The notes beneath the pieces are model-generated. The model was not told the DNA's origin. It was given only the letters and a program-made list of their open reading frames with translations, and did not search any database. From Kocuria varians (GTDB lineage Bacteria > Actinomycetota > Actinomycetes > Actinomycetales > Micrococcaceae): a stretch of DNA of 64,000 nucleotides. The stretch spans positions 62,001 to 126,000 of the forward strand of contig NZ_BJNW01000007.1 of NCBI RefSeq assembly GCF_006539885.1, written 5' to 3'. Shown one piece after another: positions 27,520 through 35,562 of the stretch; positions within the stretch are counted from its first letter, which is position 1, and every line of letters begins with the position of its first letter. The position numbers and the translations under genes are program-made.

Positions 27520-28803
27520 TCAGGGCTGCGGGTCCCGCGCGTCGTAGCGCATGAACCCGGGGAACATGCGCACGAGCAGCAGGACCAGGGCAAGGCACAT
27601 CGTGGCACCGCCGAGGGCGGCCCAGCCGGGGCCGAGCCACTCGCCGCCGGTGCCCATGGTGGCATCGCCCAGGCGGGGACCACCGGCGACGACCACGATG
27701 AAGATCCCCTGCAGCCGCCCGCGCAGGTTGTCCGGGGTGGCGGCCTGCAGGATGGTCGTGCGGAAGAGCATGGAGACGGAGTCCGCGACCCCGGCGGCCA
27801 CGAGTGCGAGGCAGGAGACGATCAGGGGCCAGACGGTGTCCGCGCCCCAGCCGCCGGAGGCCACGAGGACCACCGCGCCGAACGCCATGATGCACACGGC
27901 CCACCCGGCCACCGCCGCCGCGCACGCCCGGCCATGGTGGTTGATGCGGATGAACACGCCGGAGAAGATCCCGGCGATGATCGACCCCGCGGCGAGCGCG
28001 GCGGTGAGCAGTCCCACCGTGAACTGGCCCCCGCCCAGCACCGACGCGCCGAGCACGGGGAACAGGGCGCGAGGCATCGCGAAGATCATGGCGGCGAGGT
28101 CCAGCAGGAACGTCATGCGCAGGTTGGGCCGGGTGGCGAGGAACGCGAAGCCCTCCACCACGGAGCGGAAGCCGGCCCTCGTGGCGGCGCCGTCGTCCCC
28201 CGGCTCGGGAGGCAGCGAGGGCAGCATGTACATGGCCCACAGGCTCACGCCGAAGCTCAGGGCGTCCAGGGTGTAGGCCCACTGGAAACCCATGGTGGCC
28301 ACGGTGAAGGCGCCGAGCAGTGGGCCGATCATCAGGCACGAGCCCATGGTGAGCTGGAACAGCGCGTTGGCCGCGGGCAGCTGCCGCACGGGGACCACGC
28401 GGGGGACGATTGCCCCGCGCACGGGCTGGTTCAGGCCCTGCGCGAAGGAGTGCAGGGCCACGATCGTGTAGAGCACCGCCACGTTGCGGATGTCGAGCCA
28501 CGCGTGCGCGGCGAGCGCCACGGTCATCGCGAACAGCCCCACGGTGGTCCACAGTCCGGCCAGGCGGCGGTCCGTGGTGTCCCCGATGGACCCGCCGTAG
28601 AGGCCTGCGACGATCAGCGGCACGAGCGCGAAGACCCCCACCAGGCCGACCGCGAACGTGGAGCGGGTGAGCTCGAAGACCTCCAGGCTGATGGCGATCA
28701 CCGTGAACTGGCTGCCGAGCATGGACAGCGTGGACCCCATCCAGAGCCTGCGGAAGGCGGGGATCTCACGCACCGGGGAGATGTCCAGGAGGAAGCGGGC
28801 CAC
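27520..28803 (-). CDS. MFS transporter (EntS-like, MFS_3)
   Basis: Major facilitator of 427 residues and about 12 helices, closest in style to the EntS/MFS_3 exporters. It opens LLDISPVREIPAFRRLWMGS and has GSIGDTTDRRLAG after helix 2, VRGAIVPRVVPVRQLPAANAL near 128 and FRTTILQAATPDNLRGRLQG near 346. Siderophore and drug exporters have this design, but no siderophore genes are nearby. The GTG start at 28803 is divergent from the next membrane protein, with 102 bases between them. Substrate unknown. Confidence 0.85.
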   Translation of the reverse strand: MARFLLDISPVREIPAFRRLWMGSTLSMLGSQFTVIAISLEVFELTRSTFAVGLVGVFALVPLIVAGLYGGSIGDTTDRRLAGLWTTVGLFAMTVALAAHAWLDIRNVAVLYTIVALHSFAQGLNQPVRGAIVPRVVPVRQLPAANALFQLTMGSCLMIGPLLGAFTVATMGFQWAYTLDALSFGVSLWAMYMLPSLPPEPGDDGAATRAGFRSVVEGFAFLATRPNLRMTFLLDLAAMIFAMPRALFPVLGASVLGGGQFTVGLLTAALAAGSIIAGIFSGVFIRINHHGRACAAAVAGWAVCIMAFGAVVLVASGGWGADTVWPLIVSCLALVAAGVADSVSMLFRTTILQAATPDNLRGRLQGIFIVVVAGGPRLGDATMGTGGEWLGPGWAALGGATMCLALVLLLVRMFPGFMRYDARDPQP

Positions 28804-28905
28804 GGGTTGATCCTAGGTCGCATCCTGGGTCCCGGTGTGCTGTGCGTGTCCGCCGCAGCGCTTACCCTGGGACCACCCCACGTCCCCGGGATCCCAGGAG
28901 CAGCC

Positions 28906-30153
28906 ATGCGCACACGCGAGCAGCGCTGGGCCGCGCGCTCTGCCCGCGGCTGGCCTCGGCTGCGCGTGCACGCGGTGCTCAACGGTCTCGGGGCGATGCT
29001 CGCCGGGGCGGGGCTGCTGTGGTTCACCCGGGGTCCGCTGCACTTCCAGAACTTCCCCGCGGGGGACGTCGCCTGGTTCTGGCGGGTGGTCTCCCTCGTG
29101 CTGGCGGTCCTGGTACCGTACGTGCTGCTCGCCACGGGCCTCCACCTTCTCCTCGCGGGCGCCACCGCCACCCGGCGCGCCGCCCTGGCCGCGGGCCGTT
29201 CCCGCACGGTGGTGCTCAACCCCGACGACCCGGACGAGCCGCCCGTGACCGTCCAGAAGCTCACGGAGCACACCCCACCGGGCGTGAAGATCCGCGCCCA
29301 CGCCCTGCACGGTCGCCACCACGACAGCCGCTACACCCGGGACCTGCTGGGCCTGCTGCCCGTCCAGTCCCCCGCAGCGCTCGTGCCCCTGGGGGCGGGC
29401 ATCCTGGCGCTGGTCGTGGCCGCCGTCTACTACTCCACGGGATATGCCGAACCGGCCATGGTTCTGCTGCTGGGCGTCCTCCACCTGGGGTGGAAGCTCT
29501 TCCGGGGCTGGCGCAGCCACCGCGTCTTCGCGGACACCCGCTGGGAGACCCCCCGGGAGGTCGTCGTGGACACCGGCCCCGTCCCACGCGTCACGCCCCT
29601 GCGGAACGAGGACACGGGGACCGGGCCCACCGCCCGGGTCACCCGCTTCCCGGACGACGACGCCGCGGCGCCGGTCCCACGCGAACGGGAGTGGACGACG
29701 TCGTCCCCCCGCTCGGAGGTGGGGTACGAGGACGAGCCCTACGAGACCACGGACGAGCTTCCCGTGATCGAGCAGATCCGCGACCGCTACGCCGCGCCCA
29801 AGAAGCAGAGCGCCTCCCAGCGACGGCTGGCCGAACGCGCCGAGCGGGAGGCGGTCCGCCGCAGGCTGCCTCGGGTGGTGGCCGCGGAGCGCACCGCCAC
29901 CGCGCCGACCACCCCCGTCACCCGTGTGCCCGCGGAGCGGGACGGTCCCGGCACCGTGGAGGATCCGCAGTGGGAAGCCGCCGAGCAGCAGGAGCAGCGG
30001 TTCCAGCAGAAGCGCTACGAGGACCACCTGCAGCGCCACCGGGAGAAGCGCGAGGACCGGCTGCGCAGCGCCGAGGCCCGGGAGCCCGAAGAAGCGCCGT
30101 CCCTGCTGGGCTACGCCGTGAACCGGTTCCGGCGCCGCGGGGACGAGCGCTGA
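28906..30153 (+). CDS. Membrane protein with long charged cytosolic tail, unknown function
   Basis: A 415-residue protein I do not recognise. Two helices lie at about 24-42 and 58-84 (LVLAVLVPYVLLATGLHLLL), a loop with NPDDPDEPPVTVQ follows, and a second pair at about 152-172 and 179-197. The remaining 210 residues are hydrophilic: PDDDAAAPVP (a copy of the dispersed GACGACGCCGC word), EVGYEDEPYETTDELP, and a strongly helical, charged C-terminus (QRFQQKRYEDHLQRHREKRE) that may form a coiled coil. The ATG at 28906 has AGGAG upstream; the frame is open far upstream only because of GC bias. A very strong terminator follows. Confidence 0.7.
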   Translation: MRTREQRWAARSARGWPRLRVHAVLNGLGAMLAGAGLLWFTRGPLHFQNFPAGDVAWFWRVVSLVLAVLVPYVLLATGLHLLLAGATATRRAALAAGRSRTVVLNPDDPDEPPVTVQKLTEHTPPGVKIRAHALHGRHHDSRYTRDLLGLLPVQSPAALVPLGAGILALVVAAVYYSTGYAEPAMVLLLGVLHLGWKLFRGWRSHRVFADTRWETPREVVVDTGPVPRVTPLRNEDTGTGPTARVTRFPDDDAAAPVPREREWTTSSPRSEVGYEDEPYETTDELPVIEQIRDRYAAPKKQSASQRRLAERAEREAVRRRLPRVVAAERTATAPTTPVTRVPAERDGPGTVEDPQWEAAEQQEQRFQQKRYEDHLQRHREKREDRLRSAEAREPEEAPSLLGYAVNRFRRRGDER

Positions 30154-30169
30154 GCCACCAGGTGGAATG

Positions 30170-30206
30170 GACAGCGGGGCCCGCACTGTGTGCGGGCCCC
30201 GCTGTC
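30170..30206. terminator. Strong bidirectional terminator
   Basis: A 17-bp perfect stem (30170-30186 with 30190-30206), arms starting GACAGCGGGGCCC, around a TGT loop. It lies between convergent genes ending at 30153 and 30246. Confidence 0.9.
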
Positions 30207-30245
30207 CTCGTCACACCCCCGCAGCAGGCGCCGCGGCGTGGGCGC

Positions 30246-31670
30246 TCAGACGCTCTCCGTGTGGGCCACTCGCTCACCACGGCGCTCAGCGGCCTGCAGC
30301 GCACGGATCCGCTTCTCCTCACCGAATGCCACCAGGGCCAGCAGCGCGATGCCGCAAGCCAGGGCGATGTAGAAGACCGTGAAGACCGCGGGCCACCCGT
30401 GCAGGTTCATCCCGAAGAGATTGAGGCCCTGGCTCTCCGGATCCGCAATGGCTGCGAGACCCACCTTGGCCATGGAGTCTCCGAAAAGGTAGGCGAACGT
30501 GCCGGTCATCCCGTTGGCCACCGAGATGGCCCGCTTGGGCACGAAACCCACCAGGGACACCCCGATCAGCAGCTGGGGACCGAAGATCAGGGCACCCAGC
30601 AGGAAGAGGGCCACATTGACCATCATCACGCTGGTGGCGTTCTTGTACAGGCCCACCGCGAAGATGATCAACACCATGCAGCCCAGCGCCACGACGGCAC
30701 GGCGACCCTTGAGCAGGTCCGAGATGTACCCCCACAGAAGGCTGGCCACGAGCGCGCCGATCTCGAAGAAGAAAATGGTGTTCACGGCGTCACCGGCGTC
30801 GAAGTGCAGCTGCTCGGTGACGTAGAGGGGTGCCCAGTTGTCGATGCCGATCCGCACGATGTAGACGAAGACGTTCGCCACGCACAGGATCCAGATCCAC
30901 GGGTTGCGCAGGATGTAGGTGCGGAAGATCGCGCCCTGGGTCATGGCCTCCGCAGTGGTGTTCTCCTCCTCGATGGCCTCGCCGAAGATCTCCTCGATGC
31001 GGTTCCACCCCAGCTCCTCGGGGTCATCCTTGCCGATGAACAGGCCCGCCACACCGATGAGCAGGCCCACCACCGCGGGGAAGAGGAACATGCCCACCAC
31101 ATTTCCGCCGAAGAACGTGTTGGCGCCCCACAGGGCGATGCCACCGGCCAGCGCACCGCCGATGTTGTGCGAGGCGTTCCAGAAGCCGAGGTACCGCCCG
31201 CGCTTGGCGCGCGGCGCCCACCGGGAGATCGTGGAGTAGGAGGCGGGGCCACCCACCGACTGGAACACGCCGTTGAGGCCCCACAGGACGATGAACAGCC
31301 CGATCACCGAGCCGAACGCACTGAGCAGCAGGCCCATGACCAGCACGGTCAGGGAGGCACACACCAGCATGAAGCTGATGATCCGCTTGGTGTTCTTACC
31401 GTCGATGAAGTACCCCAGGAGGGTCTTTCCCAGGCCGTAGGTGATGCTGAACGCCAGGCCGATGTACCCCAGTTCCAGGGTGCTGAGACCGAACTGGTCC
31501 TTCAGCATGGGCTGGGCTGCCTTGAAGTTGTTTCGGATCAGGTACATGGCCATGTACGTGAGGAACACCACGAAGAAGGCCTTGAGGAACTGTTTCAGCC
31601 ACAATTTTCGCTGGACGCTCAGCGGAATGCCCACGTTCGGCTTTTTGTCAATGGCGAAGAACTGCCGCAT
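30246..31670 (-). CDS. uhpT: Hexose-6-phosphate:phosphate antiporter UhpT
   Basis: Organophosphate:phosphate antiporter, 474 residues, 12 helices, importing sugar phosphates in exchange for phosphate. Similarity to enterobacterial UhpT is close throughout: SVQRKLWLKQFLKAFF, TYMAMYLIRNNFKAAQ, GLAFSITYGLGKTLLGYF, RAKRGRYLGFWNASHNIGG. Arg46 (YLIRNNF) and the Arg in VYIVRIGIDNW match the two phosphate-binding arginines of UhpT, and FGDSMAKVGL keeps the Asp and Lys that set UhpT apart from GlpT. No uhpABC or hpt sensor genes are nearby. The region before the start is conspicuously AT-rich for this genome. Substrate class is firm; which hexose phosphate is not. Confidence 0.92.
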   Translation of the reverse strand: MRQFFAIDKKPNVGIPLSVQRKLWLKQFLKAFFVVFLTYMAMYLIRNNFKAAQPMLKDQFGLSTLELGYIGLAFSITYGLGKTLLGYFIDGKNTKRIISFMLVCASLTVLVMGLLLSAFGSVIGLFIVLWGLNGVFQSVGGPASYSTISRWAPRAKRGRYLGFWNASHNIGGALAGGIALWGANTFFGGNVVGMFLFPAVVGLLIGVAGLFIGKDDPEELGWNRIEEIFGEAIEEENTTAEAMTQGAIFRTYILRNPWIWILCVANVFVYIVRIGIDNWAPLYVTEQLHFDAGDAVNTIFFFEIGALVASLLWGYISDLLKGRRAVVALGCMVLIIFAVGLYKNATSVMMVNVALFLLGALIFGPQLLIGVSLVGFVPKRAISVANGMTGTFAYLFGDSMAKVGLAAIADPESQGLNLFGMNLHGWPAVFTVFYIALACGIALLALVAFGEEKRIRALQAAERRGERVAHTESV

Positions 31671-31750
31671 GATTTACCACATCCCCCTCGATGTGCCATC
31701 CGATGATGAAAAATATCGTACTCTTTATAGCACTTTAAAAGGTTGCTCTC
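31671..31750 (-). promoter_or_regulatory. AT-rich upstream region of uhpT
   Basis: About 45 bases (31705-31750) are rich in A and T, including AAAAATATCGTACTC and TTTATAGCACTTTAAAA on the plus strand, against about 70 % GC around it. It lies directly before uhpT and after the convergently oriented end of no other gene, so it probably holds the uhpT promoter and any regulator sites. No clear palindrome was found. Confidence 0.45.
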
Positions 31751-31839
31751 ATCCGGAACACGCCGCGCGAGAGAACTCCGGGTCCAGCCCGCAAGGACTC
31801 TCCGGTCCCGCTCTGTGCCGGCTCAGCCGAGCCCGGCGA

Positions 31840-32493
31840 TCACCCCCGGGATGGAACCGCATCCACCGCCAGCGCGACCCCAAAGCCGATCAGCACGAGC
31901 CCCGTGACGCGGTCGATGCCCCGCATCACCCGGGGACTCGCCAGCCACCTCCGCGCCCAGCGGCCACCCGTGATGAGCACACCGAACCACGCCACGGTCA
32001 GCGCTCCGTGCACGGCAGCGAGCAGGGCTCCCATGAGCAGCGGAGAGGTGCCCTCCGGAAGGAACTGCGGGATGGTCGCGATGTAGAAGACGCCCACCTT
32101 GGGGTTGAGCAGGTTGGTCCCGGCACCCGTGAGCCAGCCGCGCCACGGGGAGTCAGCGGCCGGGGGTGCGGCGTCGGCAGCTTCCGGCGCGCCGGGCGTC
32201 CGGCGGAAGGAGCGTACGAGCATGGAGGCGCCGAGCCAGATCATGTAGACCGCCCCGGCCGCCGTGAGCAGGCGGTACGCCACCTCGGAGGCCGCGAGCA
32301 GCGCGGAGACCCCCGCGGCCGCCGCAACGCCCCACACCATTGCCCCGCTGGCGACACCCAGGGCCGTGGCCCACGCGTAGGGGCGCGTGCGGGTCAGGGT
32401 GGAGCGCAGCACGAGCGCGGTGTCCAGGCCGGGAACCAGCGCGAGCAGCCCCGCCACCACGGCGAACGCCAGCACAGCGTCCAGCACGCTCAT
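31840..32493 (-). CDS. LysE/RhtB-family amino acid exporter
   Basis: LysE-type exporter, 217 residues, about six helices. The family opening LALVPGLDTALVLRSTL (near 18) and the loop NLLNPKVGVFYIATIPQFLP near 128 are clear; PGPD of many members is PGLD here. It exports amino acids or related compounds; the substrate cannot be read. The ATG at 32493 overlaps the stop of the upstream glycosyltransferase gene as ATGA, so it is translated in coupling with it, which is an odd partnership. The frame is open far upstream only as a shadow. Confidence 0.88.
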   Translation of the reverse strand: MSVLDAVLAFAVVAGLLALVPGLDTALVLRSTLTRTRPYAWATALGVASGAMVWGVAAAAGVSALLAASEVAYRLLTAAGAVYMIWLGASMLVRSFRRTPGAPEAADAAPPAADSPWRGWLTGAGTNLLNPKVGVFYIATIPQFLPEGTSPLLMGALLAAVHGALTVAWFGVLITGGRWARRWLASPRVMRGIDRVTGLVLIGFGVALAVDAVPSRG

Positions 32494-34037
32494 GCGCCTG
32501 CTCCGGGGGCCAGCGGACGACGCCGCCCGGGGGCCTCCCGGCCCGCGTCCCGGTCCCGCGCATTCCGGTCCAGCGCGTCCACCGGGGCCCGGCTGCCGAG
32601 CTGCCAGATCCGCCGGGCGGTCCACAGCAGCAGGGCTACGAGCAGCACGTTGCGCACGGTGAGCACCGCGGCCATGACCGGGTTCGCGTGGATCAGCGGC
32701 GTGTAGAACAGCGGGTAGATCACGAACGTGGTGGCCGCGATCCCCAGCACCATGAGCGCGGGGGTGCGCCAGCGCACGCGGTCGTGCAGCAGACCCACCA
32801 TGATCACGGGCGCGAGCCACACCATGAACTGGGGGGAACCCACCTTGTTGAACACGATCAGCACGGTGGTCAGCAGCAGGGTGCCCGCGTAGACCAGCCG
32901 CCCGCAGTCCGCGCCGCGCCGCAGGGCCCGGATGAGCAGGGCCGCGGCACCGGCCACCGAGAGCAGCAGCAGGGGCTGCATGAGGGAGGCCATCATGTCC
33001 ACACCGGGCCCGTAGACCTCGGTGGAGTTGATGGCGGTGTTGTCCGCGATCTTCGAGCCCCCGATGCCCAGCACCGCCGCCCACACCCACGGCGTGGAGA
33101 ACGTGGCCTCGAGCTGCATGCCGCGGGAGCCCTGGTTGAGGGCGAAGTCCGCAATGTGCTCGATCCCGCCGAGCACCAGCACACCGGCCACCACCAGCGC
33201 GCTCACCACCACGCCGGTGAGCACGATCCGCGCGCGCCGGCGCAGCGCGATCACCATCGCCAGGACGGCGGCGGCGGGCCACACCTTGATCCAGGTGGCC
33301 ACGCTCAGCAGTGCCGCGCCCACCACGGGCCGCCGCACCGCGTACAGCAGGCCCAGGAACACGATGGGCGCGGCCACGCCCTCCACGCGCGCGAAGCTCA
33401 GGTAGCCCAGGAACACGGTGAACACGACCCACCACCAGCCGGCCACCACGGCCGAACGGCTGCGGCTCAGCACCGCAGAGCTCCCGTGCGGAGCCTCCGG
33501 GGACGACGACGCCGCGCGGCCGGGAAGTTCCCCTGCCTCGGGGCGGTGCGCGCGGTGCAGCAGGAACCACATGGCCACCGCGTTGAGCGCAGTGATCATG
33601 AGCGTCCACGCGAGCAGGTAGAGGTCGTGCCCGGCGATCCGCGGGAGCATGATCGGGATCTGCGCGAGCACGGGGTACACCCACGGGCTCACGGACCCGG
33701 AGGCCGGGGCGTCGTAGCCGGCCATGGCCCACTCGCGGTACTGCTCGGTGTCGCTGAACGCCCAGCCGTGCAGGAAGAACGTGGCCATCCAGCACAGGAA
33801 GTACACGTGCACCCCGGCGAAGCCGCACCACACCGCGGCGGGAGTCATCAGCCACTCGCGCGGGGGACGGCGCACCGCGCCGGAAGCGGCCCGGCCGGCA
33901 GAGTCGCCGGAGCCGGACGTCGCGGCAGCAGCGGCGGGTTCCCCGGAAGTCGCGGACGTCACCGGTGCCACCGCGTCGGGGCCCGACGCCGCGGAACCGG
34001 CCGCCGCGGCGTCGTCGTCATGCCTGCGGGGCCGCAA
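32490..34037 (-). CDS. GT-C membrane glycosyltransferase (GT87/DUF2029-like)
   Basis: Polyprenyl-phosphate-sugar-dependent glycosyltransferase, 515 residues, about ten helices, probably adding mannose to lipoglycan on the outer face of the membrane. FSDTEQYREWAMAGYD near 92 holds the acidic loop residue of GT-C enzymes; SFARVEGVAAPIVFLGLLY, SVATWIKVWPAAAVLAMVIA and FNKVGSPQFMVWLAPVI are shared with its neighbour at 34018-35325, so the two are tandem paralogues. The first 60 residues and a loop (GRAASSSPEAPHGSS) are disordered and built on copies of the dispersed word. The TTG at 34037 follows GAAGGGAG and overlaps the previous gene by 20 bases; a later start is possible. Confidence 0.8.
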   Translation of the reverse strand: MRPRRHDDDAAAAGSAASGPDAVAPVTSATSGEPAAAAATSGSGDSAGRAASGAVRRPPREWLMTPAAVWCGFAGVHVYFLCWMATFFLHGWAFSDTEQYREWAMAGYDAPASGSVSPWVYPVLAQIPIMLPRIAGHDLYLLAWTLMITALNAVAMWFLLHRAHRPEAGELPGRAASSSPEAPHGSSAVLSRSRSAVVAGWWWVVFTVFLGYLSFARVEGVAAPIVFLGLLYAVRRPVVGAALLSVATWIKVWPAAAVLAMVIALRRRARIVLTGVVVSALVVAGVLVLGGIEHIADFALNQGSRGMQLEATFSTPWVWAAVLGIGGSKIADNTAINSTEVYGPGVDMMASLMQPLLLLSVAGAAALLIRALRRGADCGRLVYAGTLLLTTVLIVFNKVGSPQFMVWLAPVIMVGLLHDRVRWRTPALMVLGIAATTFVIYPLFYTPLIHANPVMAAVLTVRNVLLVALLLWTARRIWQLGSRAPVDALDRNARDRDAGREAPGRRRPLAPGAGA

Positions 34038-35325
34038 CCGGGGCTCCCTTCGGTGCGGAACCGAGCCGGTACAGGCCGCGGGCGGACCACCACATCATGA
34101 CCACCAGGAGCACGTTGCGGATGGTCAGCACGAGCGCCATGGCGGGATTGTTGTGGCTGAGCTCGGTGTAGAAGAGCGGGTAGATGAAGAACGTCGCAAT
34201 CCCGATCAGCACGGCGAGCAGTGCGGGGGTGCGCCACGCGTGGCGGTCGTGGACCAGGCCCACGGCGATCACGGGGCCGAGCCACACCATGAACTGCGGC
34301 GAACCGACCTTGTTGAAGACGATGAACGCGGTGACCATGGTCAGCGAGCCCGCGAGGAACAGGGCGGTACGGTCCAGGGTGCCCGCCCGCAGGCCGCTGC
34401 GCAGCCCGCGCACGATCAGCACCACGACCACCACGGCGGCCACGAGGAACAGCGGCTGCATGAGCTTGGACATCACGTCCGAACCGGGGCCGTCCACCTG
34501 CATGGAGTTGATGTCCGTGTTCATGTACATGTGCGAGTCGCCGATGCGCAGCACGGACAGCCACAGCCACGGGGTGGTGAAGGTGGCCTCGAGCTGCATG
34601 CCGCGGTCCCCCTGCTGGGTCGCGAAGTCCGCGATCTTGTGGACCGAGCCGGACGCCGCCGCCACGGCCACCGCGACCAGCGTGGCCAGGACGCCGGCCA
34701 GCAGCACCGCACCGCGACGCCGCGCGGCGCTCAGCAGCGCGAGCACCACCGCGGCGGGCCAGACCTTCATCCACGTGGCGAGGCTCAGCAGCAGGGACGC
34801 CACGAACGGGTGGGCCACCCCGTAGACCAGGGCGATCAGCACGATCGGCGCCGTGAACCCGTCCATGCGGGCGAAGCCGAGCCAGCCCATGAGCAGCACG
34901 AAGCCGAGCCACCACCAGCCGGCGGCGAAGGCCTCGCGCTTGCGGCCCCACGCGGTGAGCTTGCCCATGGCCACGGCGTTGAGCACCGAGATCATGAGGA
35001 CCCACAGGAAGAAGAACGGTCCCGGGCCCGCCAGGCCGGCGAGCCACATGGGCACCTGCGCGAGCACCGGGTAGACCCAGGGGCTCGGGCCGGAGGGGAT
35101 GTTGCGCTCGTCGAAACCGGCGGACGCCCAGTCCCGGTAGATGTTGGTGTCACTGAACGCGTTGCCCCTGAGCGAGACGATCAGCGCGAAGACCAGGAAC
35201 CCCAGGTGCACCAGCAGGAAGCCCACCAGCAGCGCGCGGGGCGTCATCAGACGCTCCTGCCAGCGCGGGGGGAGCACGGCGTCACGGAACCGGGTCAGGG
35301 CCGCGAATGATCTGTCTGTGAGCAC
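34018..35325 (-). CDS. GT-C membrane glycosyltransferase (GT87/DUF2029-like)
   Basis: Second GT87-like enzyme, 435 residues, about ten helices. NAFSDTNIYRDWASAGFD near 54 is the GT-C acidic loop; SLATWMKVWPAAVVLALLSA, RGMQLEATFTTPWLWLSVL and FNKVGSPQFMVWLGPVIAVG match the following gene, but this copy lacks its disordered insertions. Start chosen at the GTG at 35325 behind AGAAGGA, giving VLTDRSFAALTRFRD; the open frame upstream to 35724 is antisense to the mannosyltransferase gene. Divergent from mptB, so all three transferases probably share one control region (35326-35562, 237 bases with no other gene). Confidence 0.83.
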   Translation of the reverse strand: MLTDRSFAALTRFRDAVLPPRWQERLMTPRALLVGFLLVHLGFLVFALIVSLRGNAFSDTNIYRDWASAGFDERNIPSGPSPWVYPVLAQVPMWLAGLAGPGPFFFLWVLMISVLNAVAMGKLTAWGRKREAFAAGWWWLGFVLLMGWLGFARMDGFTAPIVLIALVYGVAHPFVASLLLSLATWMKVWPAAVVLALLSAARRRGAVLLAGVLATLVAVAVAAASGSVHKIADFATQQGDRGMQLEATFTTPWLWLSVLRIGDSHMYMNTDINSMQVDGPGSDVMSKLMQPLFLVAAVVVVVLIVRGLRSGLRAGTLDRTALFLAGSLTMVTAFIVFNKVGSPQFMVWLGPVIAVGLVHDRHAWRTPALLAVLIGIATFFIYPLFYTELSHNNPAMALVLTIRNVLLVVMMWWSARGLYRLGSAPKGAPVAAPQA

Positions 35326-35562
35326 GGGTGGGATCCTTCTGCGAGTGCGCGGTGCGGGTGGTGCGGGGCGTGCCCCCGGCCGCGAGCGACATAGCCCTCC
35401 CCAGATTCTATGGGCCCGTGCCCGACGCCGCCCTGCCGCCCCGCGGGGCGGCCCTCCAGATTGCCTCGGCGGGCGGTGGCCGTCCTGTAAAGTCGGGGTT
35501 CTGAGCCGCTGGACACCTCGGCTCGCCCACCACTGGTCGGCTGAGGGGGCTGCGAAGATCTC

